Of a stretch of DNA of 64,000 bases, positions 53,916-62,271 are shown piece after piece. The DNA comes from Proteobacteria bacterium SG_bin9 (GTDB lineage Bacteria > Pseudomonadota > Alphaproteobacteria > Rhizobiales > Xanthobacteraceae). Position 1 is the stretch's first letter. Each line of letters begins with the position of its first letter. The stretch lies in NCBI GenBank assembly GCA_002083525.1, contig LWDM01000073.1:1-64000 (forward strand), written 5' to 3'. Made by a program: the position numbers and the translations under genes. Below the pieces are notes generated by a model. That model was not told the DNA's origin. It did no database searches and was given only the letters and a program-made list of their open reading frames with translations.

Positions 53916-54278
53916 CTAGCGGATGCGCGTCCAGCTTTCGCTCTTGCACACCACGGCGAGAACGCAGCCCTTCGTGGTCATGCGGTCGCCGGCGATGGTG
54001 ACGACGACGGAGAACCTGAGGTCGCGCTGTGGATCGTAAGCGCTGCCGCTGAGGGTGCCGTCCGGTTGCGGCTTGACGTCGAAGATCACCTTGTCGCCGA
54101 CCTTCTCGCTGGTCACGTCGGGACGGATGTAGGTGTCGGTCATGCAGATCTGCGCGCCGCACCGCTCGACCTTGACCCGCGCAATGCCGTCGCCGCGCGC
54201 CCACGCGCCGAAGAAACCGTCGGCCAAGGCAGTCGTCGGGAGCAGCGAGAGCAGGAGAGGGAGCAATGCGGCGCGCAT
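53916..54278 (-). CDS. DUF2147-like secreted protein
   Basis: A 120-residue protein. A signal peptide (MRAALLPLLLSLLPTTALAD) is followed by the short domain FFGAWARGDGIARVKVERCG and a C-terminal KGCVLAVVCKSESWTRI. The two-cysteine arrangement and the AWARGDGIARVKVERCG start are typical of DUF2147. Function unknown. Last gene of the leftward run that begins with CYP153, 40 bp after the hydratase gene. Confidence 0.75.
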   Translation of the reverse strand: MRAALLPLLLSLLPTTALADGFFGAWARGDGIARVKVERCGAQICMTDTYIRPDVTSEKVGDKVIFDVKPQPDGTLSGSAYDPQRDLRFSVVVTIAGDRMTTKGCVLAVVCKSESWTRIR

Positions 54279-54318
54279 GCCGCGAAATACGCGGCAGCAC
54301 GGGGTGCGGTTTCGCGGC

Positions 54319-55179
54319 TTAGAGCGTCGCGGTGCCCTTCATGGTCGGCTCGCCCTTGCTGTTGGCGGTCCACAGCTCCAGGCCCGCCGCCGTCTTGTTG
54401 GCGTTGACCGTGAACTCGGAGCCCTCGAACAGCGGCTGCAGGCCGCGATAGGCGAATGTCGCCGGCGCCTTGCCGCCGTTGAGCTTGGCGGCGAACTCGA
54501 CCAGCAGGGCCGCCTGCATCGGGCCGTGGAACACGAGGCCCGGATAGCCTTCGACCTTGGTGACGTAGTCACGGTCGTAATGAATACGGTGACCGTTGAA
54601 GGTCAGCGCCGAATAGCGGAACAGCAGCACGGTATCGGCCATGTGCTTTTCGACGTGCTGCGCGGCGGGCGGCGTCGGCGGGGCTTTCGGCGCGGTCTGC
54701 GGGCCGGTGGTCGCCTCGCGGTAGACGATGTCGTGGCGTTCCTTGATCGCGACGCCGCGCGGCGTCGAGATGGTGTGGTTGACCGCGACGAAGCACAGCG
54801 TGCCAGTCGAGCCGCTCTTGATGTTGATGTCGCCGATTGTCGACGAGCGCGTGACCTCATCGCCGACGCGTAGCGGGTCGATGAACTCGATCTCGCCGCC
54901 CGCCCACATGCGGCGCGGCAGCGGCACCGGCGGCAGGAAGCCGCCGCGCTTCGGATGGCCGTCTTCGCTCAGCTGAGAGGCGGGATAGACCGGCGGCGCG
55001 AGGCACCAGTGCGTCGTAAATGGTGCGGCATCGCCGGTCTTCGGCGAGCCGATGTCGAGGAACAGCGTCGCGCGCAGGCCCTTCACCAGTTGCGCGGTGA
55101 CGACGTCGGAGACAGCTTCGGTCTTGCCGATCCACTGGCGCAGATGATCGATGTCGAGTTTCTCGGCTGTCGCGGTCAT
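54319..55179 (-). CDS. FAS1-like/MaoC double hot-dog hydratase (mesaconyl-C4-CoA hydratase-like)
   Basis: A 286-residue protein with two hot-dog halves. The N-terminal half contains PLPRRMWAGGEIEFIDPLRV. The C-terminal half has SALTFNGHRIHYDRDYVTKV and GYPGLVFHGPMQAALLVEFA, the hydratase active-site strand. The best-known relatives are mesaconyl-C4-CoA hydratases. In this operon the real substrate is likely a branched or aromatic enoyl-CoA. It overlaps the CoA transferase by 4 bp. Confidence 0.8.
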   Translation of the reverse strand: MTATAEKLDIDHLRQWIGKTEAVSDVVTAQLVKGLRATLFLDIGSPKTGDAAPFTTHWCLAPPVYPASQLSEDGHPKRGGFLPPVPLPRRMWAGGEIEFIDPLRVGDEVTRSSTIGDINIKSGSTGTLCFVAVNHTISTPRGVAIKERHDIVYREATTGPQTAPKAPPTPPAAQHVEKHMADTVLLFRYSALTFNGHRIHYDRDYVTKVEGYPGLVFHGPMQAALLVEFAAKLNGGKAPATFAYRGLQPLFEGSEFTVNANKTAAGLELWTANSKGEPTMKGTATL

Positions 55180-56309
55180 GATGCGATCTTTCCCTTTTGC
55201 GCCGTCGCCGGAACGCTCGCGGTATGCTCGCCGACCGCAGGCACGGCGCCATAGCGGCGATTGTCACCCACCACTTGCGCGCCGGGTGCGGGATAGGAGA
55301 CGACACCGTTCGGTGTGCCGACCTCAATGCGCCGCAGATGCGGATGCTTGGCGAGCTCGTCCATCGTGTTCACTTCGGCGAACGCGATGTCGGCATCGTC
55401 GAGCCGCTTCACCAGCTCATCGCGCGAGAGCGATCCGAACACCTTGGCGACGATCGTGTCGGTCGCGTCGCGGTTACGGACGCGCTCGATGCCGTTGGCG
55501 AGGCGCGGGTCCTTCAACAGCTCCGGTATCTGCATCACTTCGGTGCAGAGCGTGCGCCACTCGCGCTCGTTCTGGATCGAGATCAGCACCGGGCGGCCGT
55601 CCTTCGACAGGAACACGCCGTAGGGCGCGATCGAGGTGTGCGAGAGGCCGATACGCTTCGGCGTGTTGCCGTTCTCGGCGTTGAGCAGCGGCACCGTCAG
55701 CCAATCGGCCATCACGTCGAACATCGAGATGCGGATGTCGGCGCCCTGTCCGGTGCGCGAGCGGCCGATCAGCGCTTCGAGAATCGCGGCGTGCGCGGCG
55801 GCGCCGGTCGAGACGTCGACGACCGACATGCCGACACGGGCCGGGGCTTCCGGTCCGCCGGTGAGCGAAGCGAGACCGCTCTCGGCCTGAATGAGAAGAT
55901 CGTAGGCCTTGCGCTCGGCGTAGGGGCCGGTGTCGCCGTAGCCGGTGATGGTGGCGATGATCAGCTTCGGATACTGGGCGCGCAAACGCTCGCGGGTGAA
56001 GCCGAGCTTGTCCATCGAGCCGGGCTTGAGGTTCTGCACCAGCACGTCGGCGCTGGCGATCAGCGCCTCGAGGCTCGCGCGGCCATCGGGCGTCGCGAGA
56101 TCGATCACGACCGACTGCTTGCCGCGGTTGAGCCAGACGAAGTAGCTGCTCTGGCCTTTCGCCGCCGCGTCGTAGGCACGGGCGAAGTCACCCTCGGGGC
56201 GTTCCACCTTGATGACGGTCGCGCCGGCATCAGCGAGGCGCGAGGTGCAGAACGGAGCGGCGACGGCCTGCTCCACGGCAATGACGGTGATTCCCTCAAG
56301 CGGAAGCAT
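55176..56309 (-). CDS. CaiB/BaiF family III CoA transferase
   Basis: A 377-residue class III CoA transferase. It begins MLPLEGITVIAVEQAVAAPF and has the typical VIKVERPEGDFARAYD and FVWLNRGKQSVVIDL. The catalytic aspartate is in GMSVVDVSTGAAAH near residue 170. It moves CoA between carboxylic acids. Located between the acyl-CoA dehydrogenase and the hydratase, so it probably activates the acid made by the P450 route. Confidence 0.9.
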   Translation of the reverse strand: MLPLEGITVIAVEQAVAAPFCTSRLADAGATVIKVERPEGDFARAYDAAAKGQSSYFVWLNRGKQSVVIDLATPDGRASLEALIASADVLVQNLKPGSMDKLGFTRERLRAQYPKLIIATITGYGDTGPYAERKAYDLLIQAESGLASLTGGPEAPARVGMSVVDVSTGAAAHAAILEALIGRSRTGQGADIRISMFDVMADWLTVPLLNAENGNTPKRIGLSHTSIAPYGVFLSKDGRPVLISIQNEREWRTLCTEVMQIPELLKDPRLANGIERVRNRDATDTIVAKVFGSLSRDELVKRLDDADIAFAEVNTMDELAKHPHLRRIEVGTPNGVVSYPAPGAQVVGDNRRYGAVPAVGEHTASVPATAQKGKIAS

Positions 56310-56318
56310 TGTCGCCTC

Positions 56319-57485
56319 TTAGTAAGAGCGGGGCATGCCCAGAACGTGCTCGGCGATGAACGAGAGCACCAGATTGGTCGAAATCGGCGCGACCTGATAG
56401 AGCCGCGTTTCGCGGAACTTACGCTCGACGTCGTACTCTTCGGCGAAGCCGAAGCCGCCGTGCGTCTGGATACAGGCGTTCGCCGCTTCCCACGACGCGT
56501 CGGCCGCGAGCATCTTCGCCATGTTGGCCTCGGCGCCGCAGTCTTCGCCTGCCTCGTAAAGCCGTGTGGCTTCGCGCACCATCAGTTCGGCCGCGCGCAT
56601 GGCCGCGTACGCCTTGGCGATCGGGAACTGAATGCCCTGGTTCTGACCGATCGGGCGGCCGAACACGCCGCGCTCGCGCGCATAGTCGGCTGACTTCTTG
56701 GTGAACCACTTGGCGTCGCCGATGCATTCCGATGCGATCAGGATGCGCTCGGCATTCATGCCGGAGAGAATGTAGCGGAATCCCTTGCCTTCCTCGCCGA
56801 TCAGGTTCTCGGCCGGCACACGCAGCTCGTCGAAGAACACCTCGGTGGTCGAGTGGTTCATCATGGTGCGGATCGGGCGGATGGTGAGGCCGTTGCCGCG
56901 CGCCGCTTTCATGTCGACGAGGAACACGGAAAGGCCATCGGTGCGCTTCTTCACCTGGTCCTTCGGCGTGGTGCGCGCGAGCAGCACCATCAGGTCCGAA
57001 TGTTCGGCGCGGCTGGTCCAGATCTTCTGACCCGAAACGACGTACTCGCTGTTGCCTTCCTTGCGCGCAAAGGTCTTGATCGACGAGGTATCAGTGCCGC
57101 TGGTTGGCTCCGTGACGCCGAACGCCTGCAGGCGGATTTCGCCGCTGGCGATCTTCGGCAGCCACTTCTTCTTCTGCTCGTCGTTGCCGTGACGCAGCAC
57201 CGTGCCCATGGTGTACATCTGGGCGTGGCAGGCGCCGGCGTTGCAGCCCGCGCGATGCACTTCCTCCAGGATCGCAGCGCCCGCCGAAATCTTCAGGCCC
57301 GCGCCGCCGTATTCTTCCGGGATCAGCACCGAGAGATAACCCGACTGCGTCAGCGCGCCGACGAACTCGGTCGGGTATGCCATCTCGCGATCGAGCTTGC
57401 GCCAGTACTCGCCCGGGAACTGGGCGCAGAGTTTCGCGACGGCTTCGCGGATGTCGGTGTACTCGTCGTGGGTGTGCTGGGTCAT
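56319..57485 (-). CDS. Acyl-CoA dehydrogenase
   Basis: A 388-residue flavoprotein. Motifs are LQAFGVTEPTSGTDTSSIKT (FAD and substrate region), YVVSGQKIWTSRAEHSDLMV, RTMMNHSTTEVFFDELRVPA and QTHGGFGFAEEYDVERKFRE. The residue at the usual catalytic glutamate position near the C-terminus is not clear from the motif (LYQVAPISTNLVLSFIAE, where E-G-T-S is replaced by APIST), so the base may differ. It belongs to the CYP153 operon, 8 bp after the thioesterase. Confidence 0.88.
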   Translation of the reverse strand: MTQHTHDEYTDIREAVAKLCAQFPGEYWRKLDREMAYPTEFVGALTQSGYLSVLIPEEYGGAGLKISAGAAILEEVHRAGCNAGACHAQMYTMGTVLRHGNDEQKKKWLPKIASGEIRLQAFGVTEPTSGTDTSSIKTFARKEGNSEYVVSGQKIWTSRAEHSDLMVLLARTTPKDQVKKRTDGLSVFLVDMKAARGNGLTIRPIRTMMNHSTTEVFFDELRVPAENLIGEEGKGFRYILSGMNAERILIASECIGDAKWFTKKSADYARERGVFGRPIGQNQGIQFPIAKAYAAMRAAELMVREATRLYEAGEDCGAEANMAKMLAADASWEAANACIQTHGGFGFAEEYDVERKFRETRLYQVAPISTNLVLSFIAEHVLGMPRSY

Positions 57486-57492
57486 CGCGGCT

Positions 57493-57927
57493 TCAAGGCT
57501 TCCGTGCTGGCAGATCGACCGATCGCATGGTGGCTGTTCCGAACGCGCAGACGCGCTCGGCGCCGTTGTTCTGCGAAATCACCTCGATCTTTGCAACGCC
57601 AATCGTGCCGCCGCCTTGCATGGCTTCGGCGCGGGCTATGAGTTTGTCACCATCTGCCGGACTGAGGAAGTTGATCTTGAACTCGATGGTCACGCCGATC
57701 TTGCCTTCGGGCAATATCGTCGACACCGCAGCGCCAGCAGCTTGGTCGGCCAATGCAGCGATGACGCCGCCATGGAAGTGACCGCCGAATTGCAGCAGGT
57801 CTTGACGTTTCACGAGCGCCAGCTCTACGCGACCTGGCGCAACCGACACGACACTCATGCCAGATTCACGGGCGAAACCCGGAAGCGCCATCACCATGTC
57901 GACGAGCGCTTGCGGGTTGCTCTTCAT
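57493..57927 (-). CDS. PaaI-family hot-dog thioesterase
   Basis: A 144-residue single hot-dog protein. The motif GGHFHGGVIAALADQAAGAA near residues 48-67 is the PaaI signature, with a typical HGG loop. It hydrolyses aromatic or short acyl-CoA esters, freeing CoA from dead-end products. It lies between CYP153 (25 bp) and the acyl-CoA dehydrogenase (7 bp). Confidence 0.88.
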   Translation of the reverse strand: MKSNPQALVDMVMALPGFARESGMSVVSVAPGRVELALVKRQDLLQFGGHFHGGVIAALADQAAGAAVSTILPEGKIGVTIEFKINFLSPADGDKLIARAEAMQGGGTIGVAKIEVISQNNGAERVCAFGTATMRSVDLPARKP

Positions 57928-57952
57928 GGCAAGCCCTCTTGTCTAAGCAGGA

Positions 57953-59242
57953 TCAGCCGGGAATACGAACCGGCAGCGTCTCGTAGCCCTTCACGAAGCT
58001 GGAATAGACGCGCTTCGGTTCGCCGACGACTTCGATCTTTTCGAAACGCTTGAGGATTTCCTGCCAGACGATCTTGAGTTGCAGTTCGGCAAGCCGCATG
58101 CCGACGCAGCGGTGAATGCCGAAGCCGAACGAGAGATGGATGCGCGGCCGCGCGCGATCGATGATGAACTGATCCGGATTCTCGATCACGGTCTCGTCGC
58201 GGTTGCCCGAGACGTACCACATGACGACGCGATCGCCCTTCTTGATTTTCTGGCCGTGCATCTCGGTATCGACCAGCGCGGTGCGGCGCATGTGCGCGAG
58301 CGGCGTCTGCCAGCGGATCACTTCCGGCACCATGGTGTCGATCAGTTCCGGGTTCTCGCGGAGCTTCTTGTACTCTTCCGGGTTTTCGTTCAGCGCCAGC
58401 ACTGAGCCGGTCATGGTGTTGCGGGTGGTGTCGTTGCCGCCGACGATGAGCAGGATGATGTTGCCCATCAGGTTGTCGGCGTCCATGTAGCGCGTCGCGT
58501 CGTTGTGGCACATCATGGAAATGAGATCGTTGCGTGGCTCCGAGTTCACGCGCTCGTTCCAGAGCTTGGTGAAGTAGGCGGCGCACTCGTTCATTTCCTG
58601 GCGGCGCTGCTCCTCGGATTCGACGACGCCGCTCTTTGGCAGCGCGGTCGATACGTCGGACCAGCGGGTCAGCTTGCGCCGCTCATCGAACGGGAAATCG
58701 AACAGGGTCGCCAGCATCTGCGTCGTCAGCTCGATCGAAACGCGTTCGACGAAGTTGAAGGTCTCGTTGCGCGGCAAATTGTCGAGCACCTTGCCGGCGC
58801 GCTCACGGATCAGGATCGCGAGCTCGTCGAGATGCCGCGGCGTAAACATCGGCTGCACGGTCTTGCGCTGCTCGCTGTGGCGCGGCTGGTCCATGGCGAT
58901 GAAGCTCGGCCAGTCGTAGCCGGGCGGGACGTCGCGGATGGAGATGCCGCCGAGCGATACGTCGGACGAGAAGACGCCGTGGTTGGTGTCCACGTGCATG
59001 ATGTCGTTGTAGCGGGTGACCGACCAGTACGGCTCGATCGGCGCCTTGGTGCAGAAGTGGATCGGCGCTTCGTTGCGCAGGCGCTCGAAGTAGGGCTGCC
59101 AGGTGTCGGAACGGAAAAGCTGTGGCGCGCCCGGGTGCATGTCCGCGAGCGGCATGGAGTAGGCGTACTCACGCGCAGCTTGAATACGCTCGGACTTGCC
59201 GGGTTCCGCGTAGCTCCGATTCTTGGCGACTGCGTCCAGCAT
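57953..59242 (-). CDS. Cytochrome P450, CYP153-like
   Basis: A 429-residue P450. The I-helix motif GGNDTTRNTMTGSVLALNEN is near residue 267, EVIRWQTPLAHMRRTALVD near 312, and the haem loop FGFGIHRCVGMRLAELQLKI holds the cysteine near 380. Strings such as RVSIELTTQMLATLFDFPF, KLTRWSDVSTALP and VMWYVSGNRD match my memory of CYP153 alkane/fatty-acid omega-hydroxylases closely. Class I P450s need ferredoxin and reductase; none is beside it. Start has GGGAGG upstream. First gene of the operon. Confidence 0.9.
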   Translation of the reverse strand: MLDAVAKNRSYAEPGKSERIQAAREYAYSMPLADMHPGAPQLFRSDTWQPYFERLRNEAPIHFCTKAPIEPYWSVTRYNDIMHVDTNHGVFSSDVSLGGISIRDVPPGYDWPSFIAMDQPRHSEQRKTVQPMFTPRHLDELAILIRERAGKVLDNLPRNETFNFVERVSIELTTQMLATLFDFPFDERRKLTRWSDVSTALPKSGVVESEEQRRQEMNECAAYFTKLWNERVNSEPRNDLISMMCHNDATRYMDADNLMGNIILLIVGGNDTTRNTMTGSVLALNENPEEYKKLRENPELIDTMVPEVIRWQTPLAHMRRTALVDTEMHGQKIKKGDRVVMWYVSGNRDETVIENPDQFIIDRARPRIHLSFGFGIHRCVGMRLAELQLKIVWQEILKRFEKIEVVGEPKRVYSSFVKGYETLPVRIPG

Positions 59243-59262
59243 ACATTCCTCCCGTAATCATT

Positions 59263-59278
59263 ATCGGCTTTGGCCGAT
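59263..59278 (-). promoter_or_regulatory. Short palindrome before CYP153
   Basis: ATCGGC and GCCGAT are perfect 6-base arms around TTTG, 20 bases upstream of the P450 start codon and just before its ribosome binding site. It may be an operator or a leader hairpin. Confidence 0.35.
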
Positions 59279-59416
59279 TAGACCCCGACGCTACAGCCTT
59301 AACAAGGTTGCATCGGTGGAACCCGTTTTTGTTGTATTGGAACAGGACACTCAAATAGGGGTTGTTAACCAATTTTACCTTAAACTCTAGGTAGGTCAGA
59401 ATCTGAGGATTGGGAA

Positions 59417-60898
59417 ATGGCAATTTTCAATGGAAATCAGGAAGTTAAATCGAAACTGGACGCATTGAGCAAATCGCAGGCGATCATTGAATTCAACCTT
59501 GACGGGAAAATCCTGACCGCGAATAACAACTTCTTGGCGGCAATGGGATACCAACTCGATGAAATTCAGGGAAAACACCACGGTATGTTCGTAGACCCGG
59601 TCTACCGGGAGAGCACGGAGTACCGCGATTTTTGGGAGACGCTGCGCCGGGGCGAGTATCAGGCGCGCGAGTTCAAGCGGTTCGCCAAGGGTGGCCGCGA
59701 GATCTGGATTCAGGCCTCCTACAACCCGCTGCTCGGCCGCAACGGCAAGCCGTTCAAGGTGGTGAAGTTCGCCAGTGACATTACCGCGGCGAAGCTGAAG
59801 AGCGCCGACCATGAGGGGCAGATCAAGGCGATCCACAAGTCGCAGGCCGTGATCGAGTTCAACCTCGACGGCACCATTGTCACCGCGAACGACAACTTCC
59901 TCGGCGCGATGGGCTACCGGCTCGACGAGATCCAGGGCAAGCATCACAGCATGTTCGCGGAAAAGGCTTACGCTGACAGCGCCGCGTATCGCGATTTCTG
60001 GGACAAGCTTCGCCGTGGCGAGTATCAGGCGGGCGAATACAAGCGCGTCGCCAAGGGCGGCCGTGAGGTCTGGATTCAGGCTTCCTACAATCCGATCCAG
60101 GACGCCAGCGGCAAGAACGTCAAGGTCGTGAAGTTCGCGACCGATATTACGGCGCAGGTGCAGGATCGCATCCGCCGTGCTGAAGTTCAAAAGACGATCG
60201 ACCAAGATCTCGGCTCGATCACCGAATCGGTGATGGCGACATCGGAGCGGGTGAACTCGGCGGTGAGCGCATCGACGCAAACGTCGTCGAACATGCAGGC
60301 GGTGGCTTCCGGCGCGGAAGAGCTGGCGGCATCGGTCGGCGAAATCAGCCGGCAGGCATCCGAGGCGCTGAACATCTCGCGGCAAGCGGTGCAGCAGGCC
60401 AACGAGACCAACGAGATCGTCTCCGGTCTTGCGGCCGCAGCGCAGAAGATCGGCGACGTGGTGAAGCTGATCAACAACATCGCCGACCAGACCAACCTGC
60501 TGGCGCTCAACGCCACGATCGAGGCGGCGCGTGCAGGTGAAGCAGGCCGCGGGTTCGCGGTCGTCGCGTCCGAGGTGAAGAGCCTCGCCACCCAAACGGC
60601 GAAGGCGACCGACGAAATCAGCGGCCAGATTGCGGCGGTGCAGGGCTCGACGCAGAGCGCGGTGACGGTGATCGAAGCGATCAGCCAGACCATCTCGCGC
60701 GTCAACGAAATCTCCGGCGCCATCGCGGCGTCGGTGGAAGAGCAATCGTCGGTGACGCAGAGCATCTCGTCCAACATGCAGGTCGCGGCCCGCAGCGTGA
60801 ACGAGATCAACGACAACATGACCGAAATCGCGAGCGCGACACGGTCGGTCGACAGCGCGACCCGCAAGGTGAAAGAAGCCTCGCGCGCGCTCGGCTAG
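59417..60898 (+). CDS. Soluble methyl-accepting chemotaxis protein with two PAS domains
   Basis: A 493-residue chemoreceptor without membrane segments. Two PAS domains (residues about 19-135 and 141-257) are clear tandem duplicates with a 122-residue period; each begins KSQA(I/V)IEFNLDG and contains IQGKHH and W(I)QASYNP. The signalling domain (about 265-490) has the conserved tip IADQTNLLALNATIEAARAG and GRGFAVVASEVKSLA. It likely senses an intracellular signal, possibly through haem or flavin bound to PAS, and talks to CheA/CheW. Confidence 0.92.
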   Translation: MAIFNGNQEVKSKLDALSKSQAIIEFNLDGKILTANNNFLAAMGYQLDEIQGKHHGMFVDPVYRESTEYRDFWETLRRGEYQAREFKRFAKGGREIWIQASYNPLLGRNGKPFKVVKFASDITAAKLKSADHEGQIKAIHKSQAVIEFNLDGTIVTANDNFLGAMGYRLDEIQGKHHSMFAEKAYADSAAYRDFWDKLRRGEYQAGEYKRVAKGGREVWIQASYNPIQDASGKNVKVVKFATDITAQVQDRIRRAEVQKTIDQDLGSITESVMATSERVNSAVSASTQTSSNMQAVASGAEELAASVGEISRQASEALNISRQAVQQANETNEIVSGLAAAAQKIGDVVKLINNIADQTNLLALNATIEAARAGEAGRGFAVVASEVKSLATQTAKATDEISGQIAAVQGSTQSAVTVIEAISQTISRVNEISGAIAASVEEQSSVTQSISSNMQVAARSVNEINDNMTEIASATRSVDSATRKVKEASRALG

Positions 60899-60925
60899 TC
60901 GACCGCCATCATCATTCGAACCGCA

Positions 60926-60960
60926 GCCACGGGCCCTTCTCTCGCAGAAGGGCCTGTGGC
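60926..60960 (+). terminator. Terminator-like hairpin after the chemoreceptor
   Basis: GCCACGGGCCCTTCT and AGAAGGGCCTGTGGC pair over 15 bases with one G-T pair and a five-base loop, 27 bases after the stop. No T-run follows. Confidence 0.65.
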
Positions 60961-61020
60961 ATGTTCGGCCCGGCTATAACAAAAAGGGCGCCGCCAGGCG
61001 CCGCCGGGAGACGAGCCGCA

Positions 61021-62193
61021 ATGATTGCCAACGCGCAGCAAACGTTCAACTTCGATCTCGGCGAGACGGCCGACGCAATTCGCGACACCGTTCGCGAGTT
61101 CTCCAGCAATGAAATTGCGCCGCGCGCTGACGAGATCGACAAGAGCAATCAGTTCCCGCGCGATCTCTGGCCGAAGCTCGGCGCGCTCGGATTGCACGGC
61201 ATCACCGTCGAAGAGGAATACGGCGGCGCCGGTCTTGGCTATCTCGAGCACTGTATTGCGGTCGAGGAAATCTCGCGGGCGTCTGGCGCCATCGGTCTGT
61301 CCTACGGCGCGCACTCGAACCTGTGCGTCAACCAAATCCGCCGGAACGCGAACGACAAACAGAAACGCAAGTATCTCCCGAAACTGATTTCGGGCGAGCA
61401 TGTCGGTGCGCTGGCGATGTCGGAGCCGGGGGCCGGCTCTGACGTGGTGTCGTTGAAGACCCGCGCCGACAAGAAGGGTGACCGCTACATCCTCAACGGC
61501 AGCAAGATGTGGATCACCAACGGCCCGATCGCCGAGACGCTGGTCATCTATGCGAAGACCGATCCGAACGGCGGCCCGCGCGGCATCACGGCCTTCATCG
61601 TCGAGAAGGGAATGAAGGGATTCACCACCGCGCAGAAACTCGACAAGCTCGGCATGCGCGGTTCGGACACCGGCGAACTGGTGTTCGAGGATTGCGAAGT
61701 GCCCGAGGAGAATGTGCTGGGCGAAATCGGCCGCGGCGTGAATGTCCTGATGTCCGGTCTCGACTACGAGCGTACGGTGCTCTCGGCGGGACCGCTGGGC
61801 ATCATGCAGGCGTGCCTCGACGTGGTGATGCCTTACGTTCACGAGCGCAAACAGTTCGGTCAGCCGATCGGCACCTTCCAGCTCGTTCAGGGCAAGGTCG
61901 CGGACATGTATGTGATGATGAACGCGGCGCGCGCTTATGTTTACTCCGTCGCCAAGGCCTGCGATCGCGGCGAGACGACACGCGAAGACGCGGCTGGAGC
62001 TATTCTGTTCTCATCGGAAAAGGCAACGCAGTGTGCGCTCGATGCGATTCAGCTGCTTGGCGGCAACGGCTACATCAACGACTATCCGACCGGGCGGTTC
62101 TTGCGCGACGCCAAGCTCTATGAGATCGGGGCGGGTACCAGCGAAATCCGCCGTATGCTGATCGGTCGCGAGCTGTTCGAGAAAACGTCATAA
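61021..62193 (+). CDS. ivd: Isovaleryl-CoA dehydrogenase
   Basis: This enzyme takes isovaleryl-CoA to 3-methylcrotonyl-CoA in leucine breakdown. The ATG at 61021 gives 390 residues. It shows ALAMSEPGAGSDVVSLKTRA and YILNGSKMWITNGPIAETLV. The catalytic glutamate is in the isovaleryl-type position (GLDYERTVLSAGPLGIMQA), and the usual position near the C-terminus is Gly-Ala (LYEIGAGTSEIRRMLIGRE), as expected for this branch. No liuB/D/E partner genes are in the window. Confidence 0.9.
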   Translation: MIANAQQTFNFDLGETADAIRDTVREFSSNEIAPRADEIDKSNQFPRDLWPKLGALGLHGITVEEEYGGAGLGYLEHCIAVEEISRASGAIGLSYGAHSNLCVNQIRRNANDKQKRKYLPKLISGEHVGALAMSEPGAGSDVVSLKTRADKKGDRYILNGSKMWITNGPIAETLVIYAKTDPNGGPRGITAFIVEKGMKGFTTAQKLDKLGMRGSDTGELVFEDCEVPEENVLGEIGRGVNVLMSGLDYERTVLSAGPLGIMQACLDVVMPYVHERKQFGQPIGTFQLVQGKVADMYVMMNAARAYVYSVAKACDRGETTREDAAGAILFSSEKATQCALDAIQLLGGNGYINDYPTGRFLRDAKLYEIGAGTSEIRRMLIGRELFEKTS

Positions 62194-62271
62194 CTATTTG
62201 ATCCTTTTGCTTCACTCACGCGACTAAAGCCTGATCGGCCCCTGCCTTCCGTCTTACCGAGGAGTGATGCC

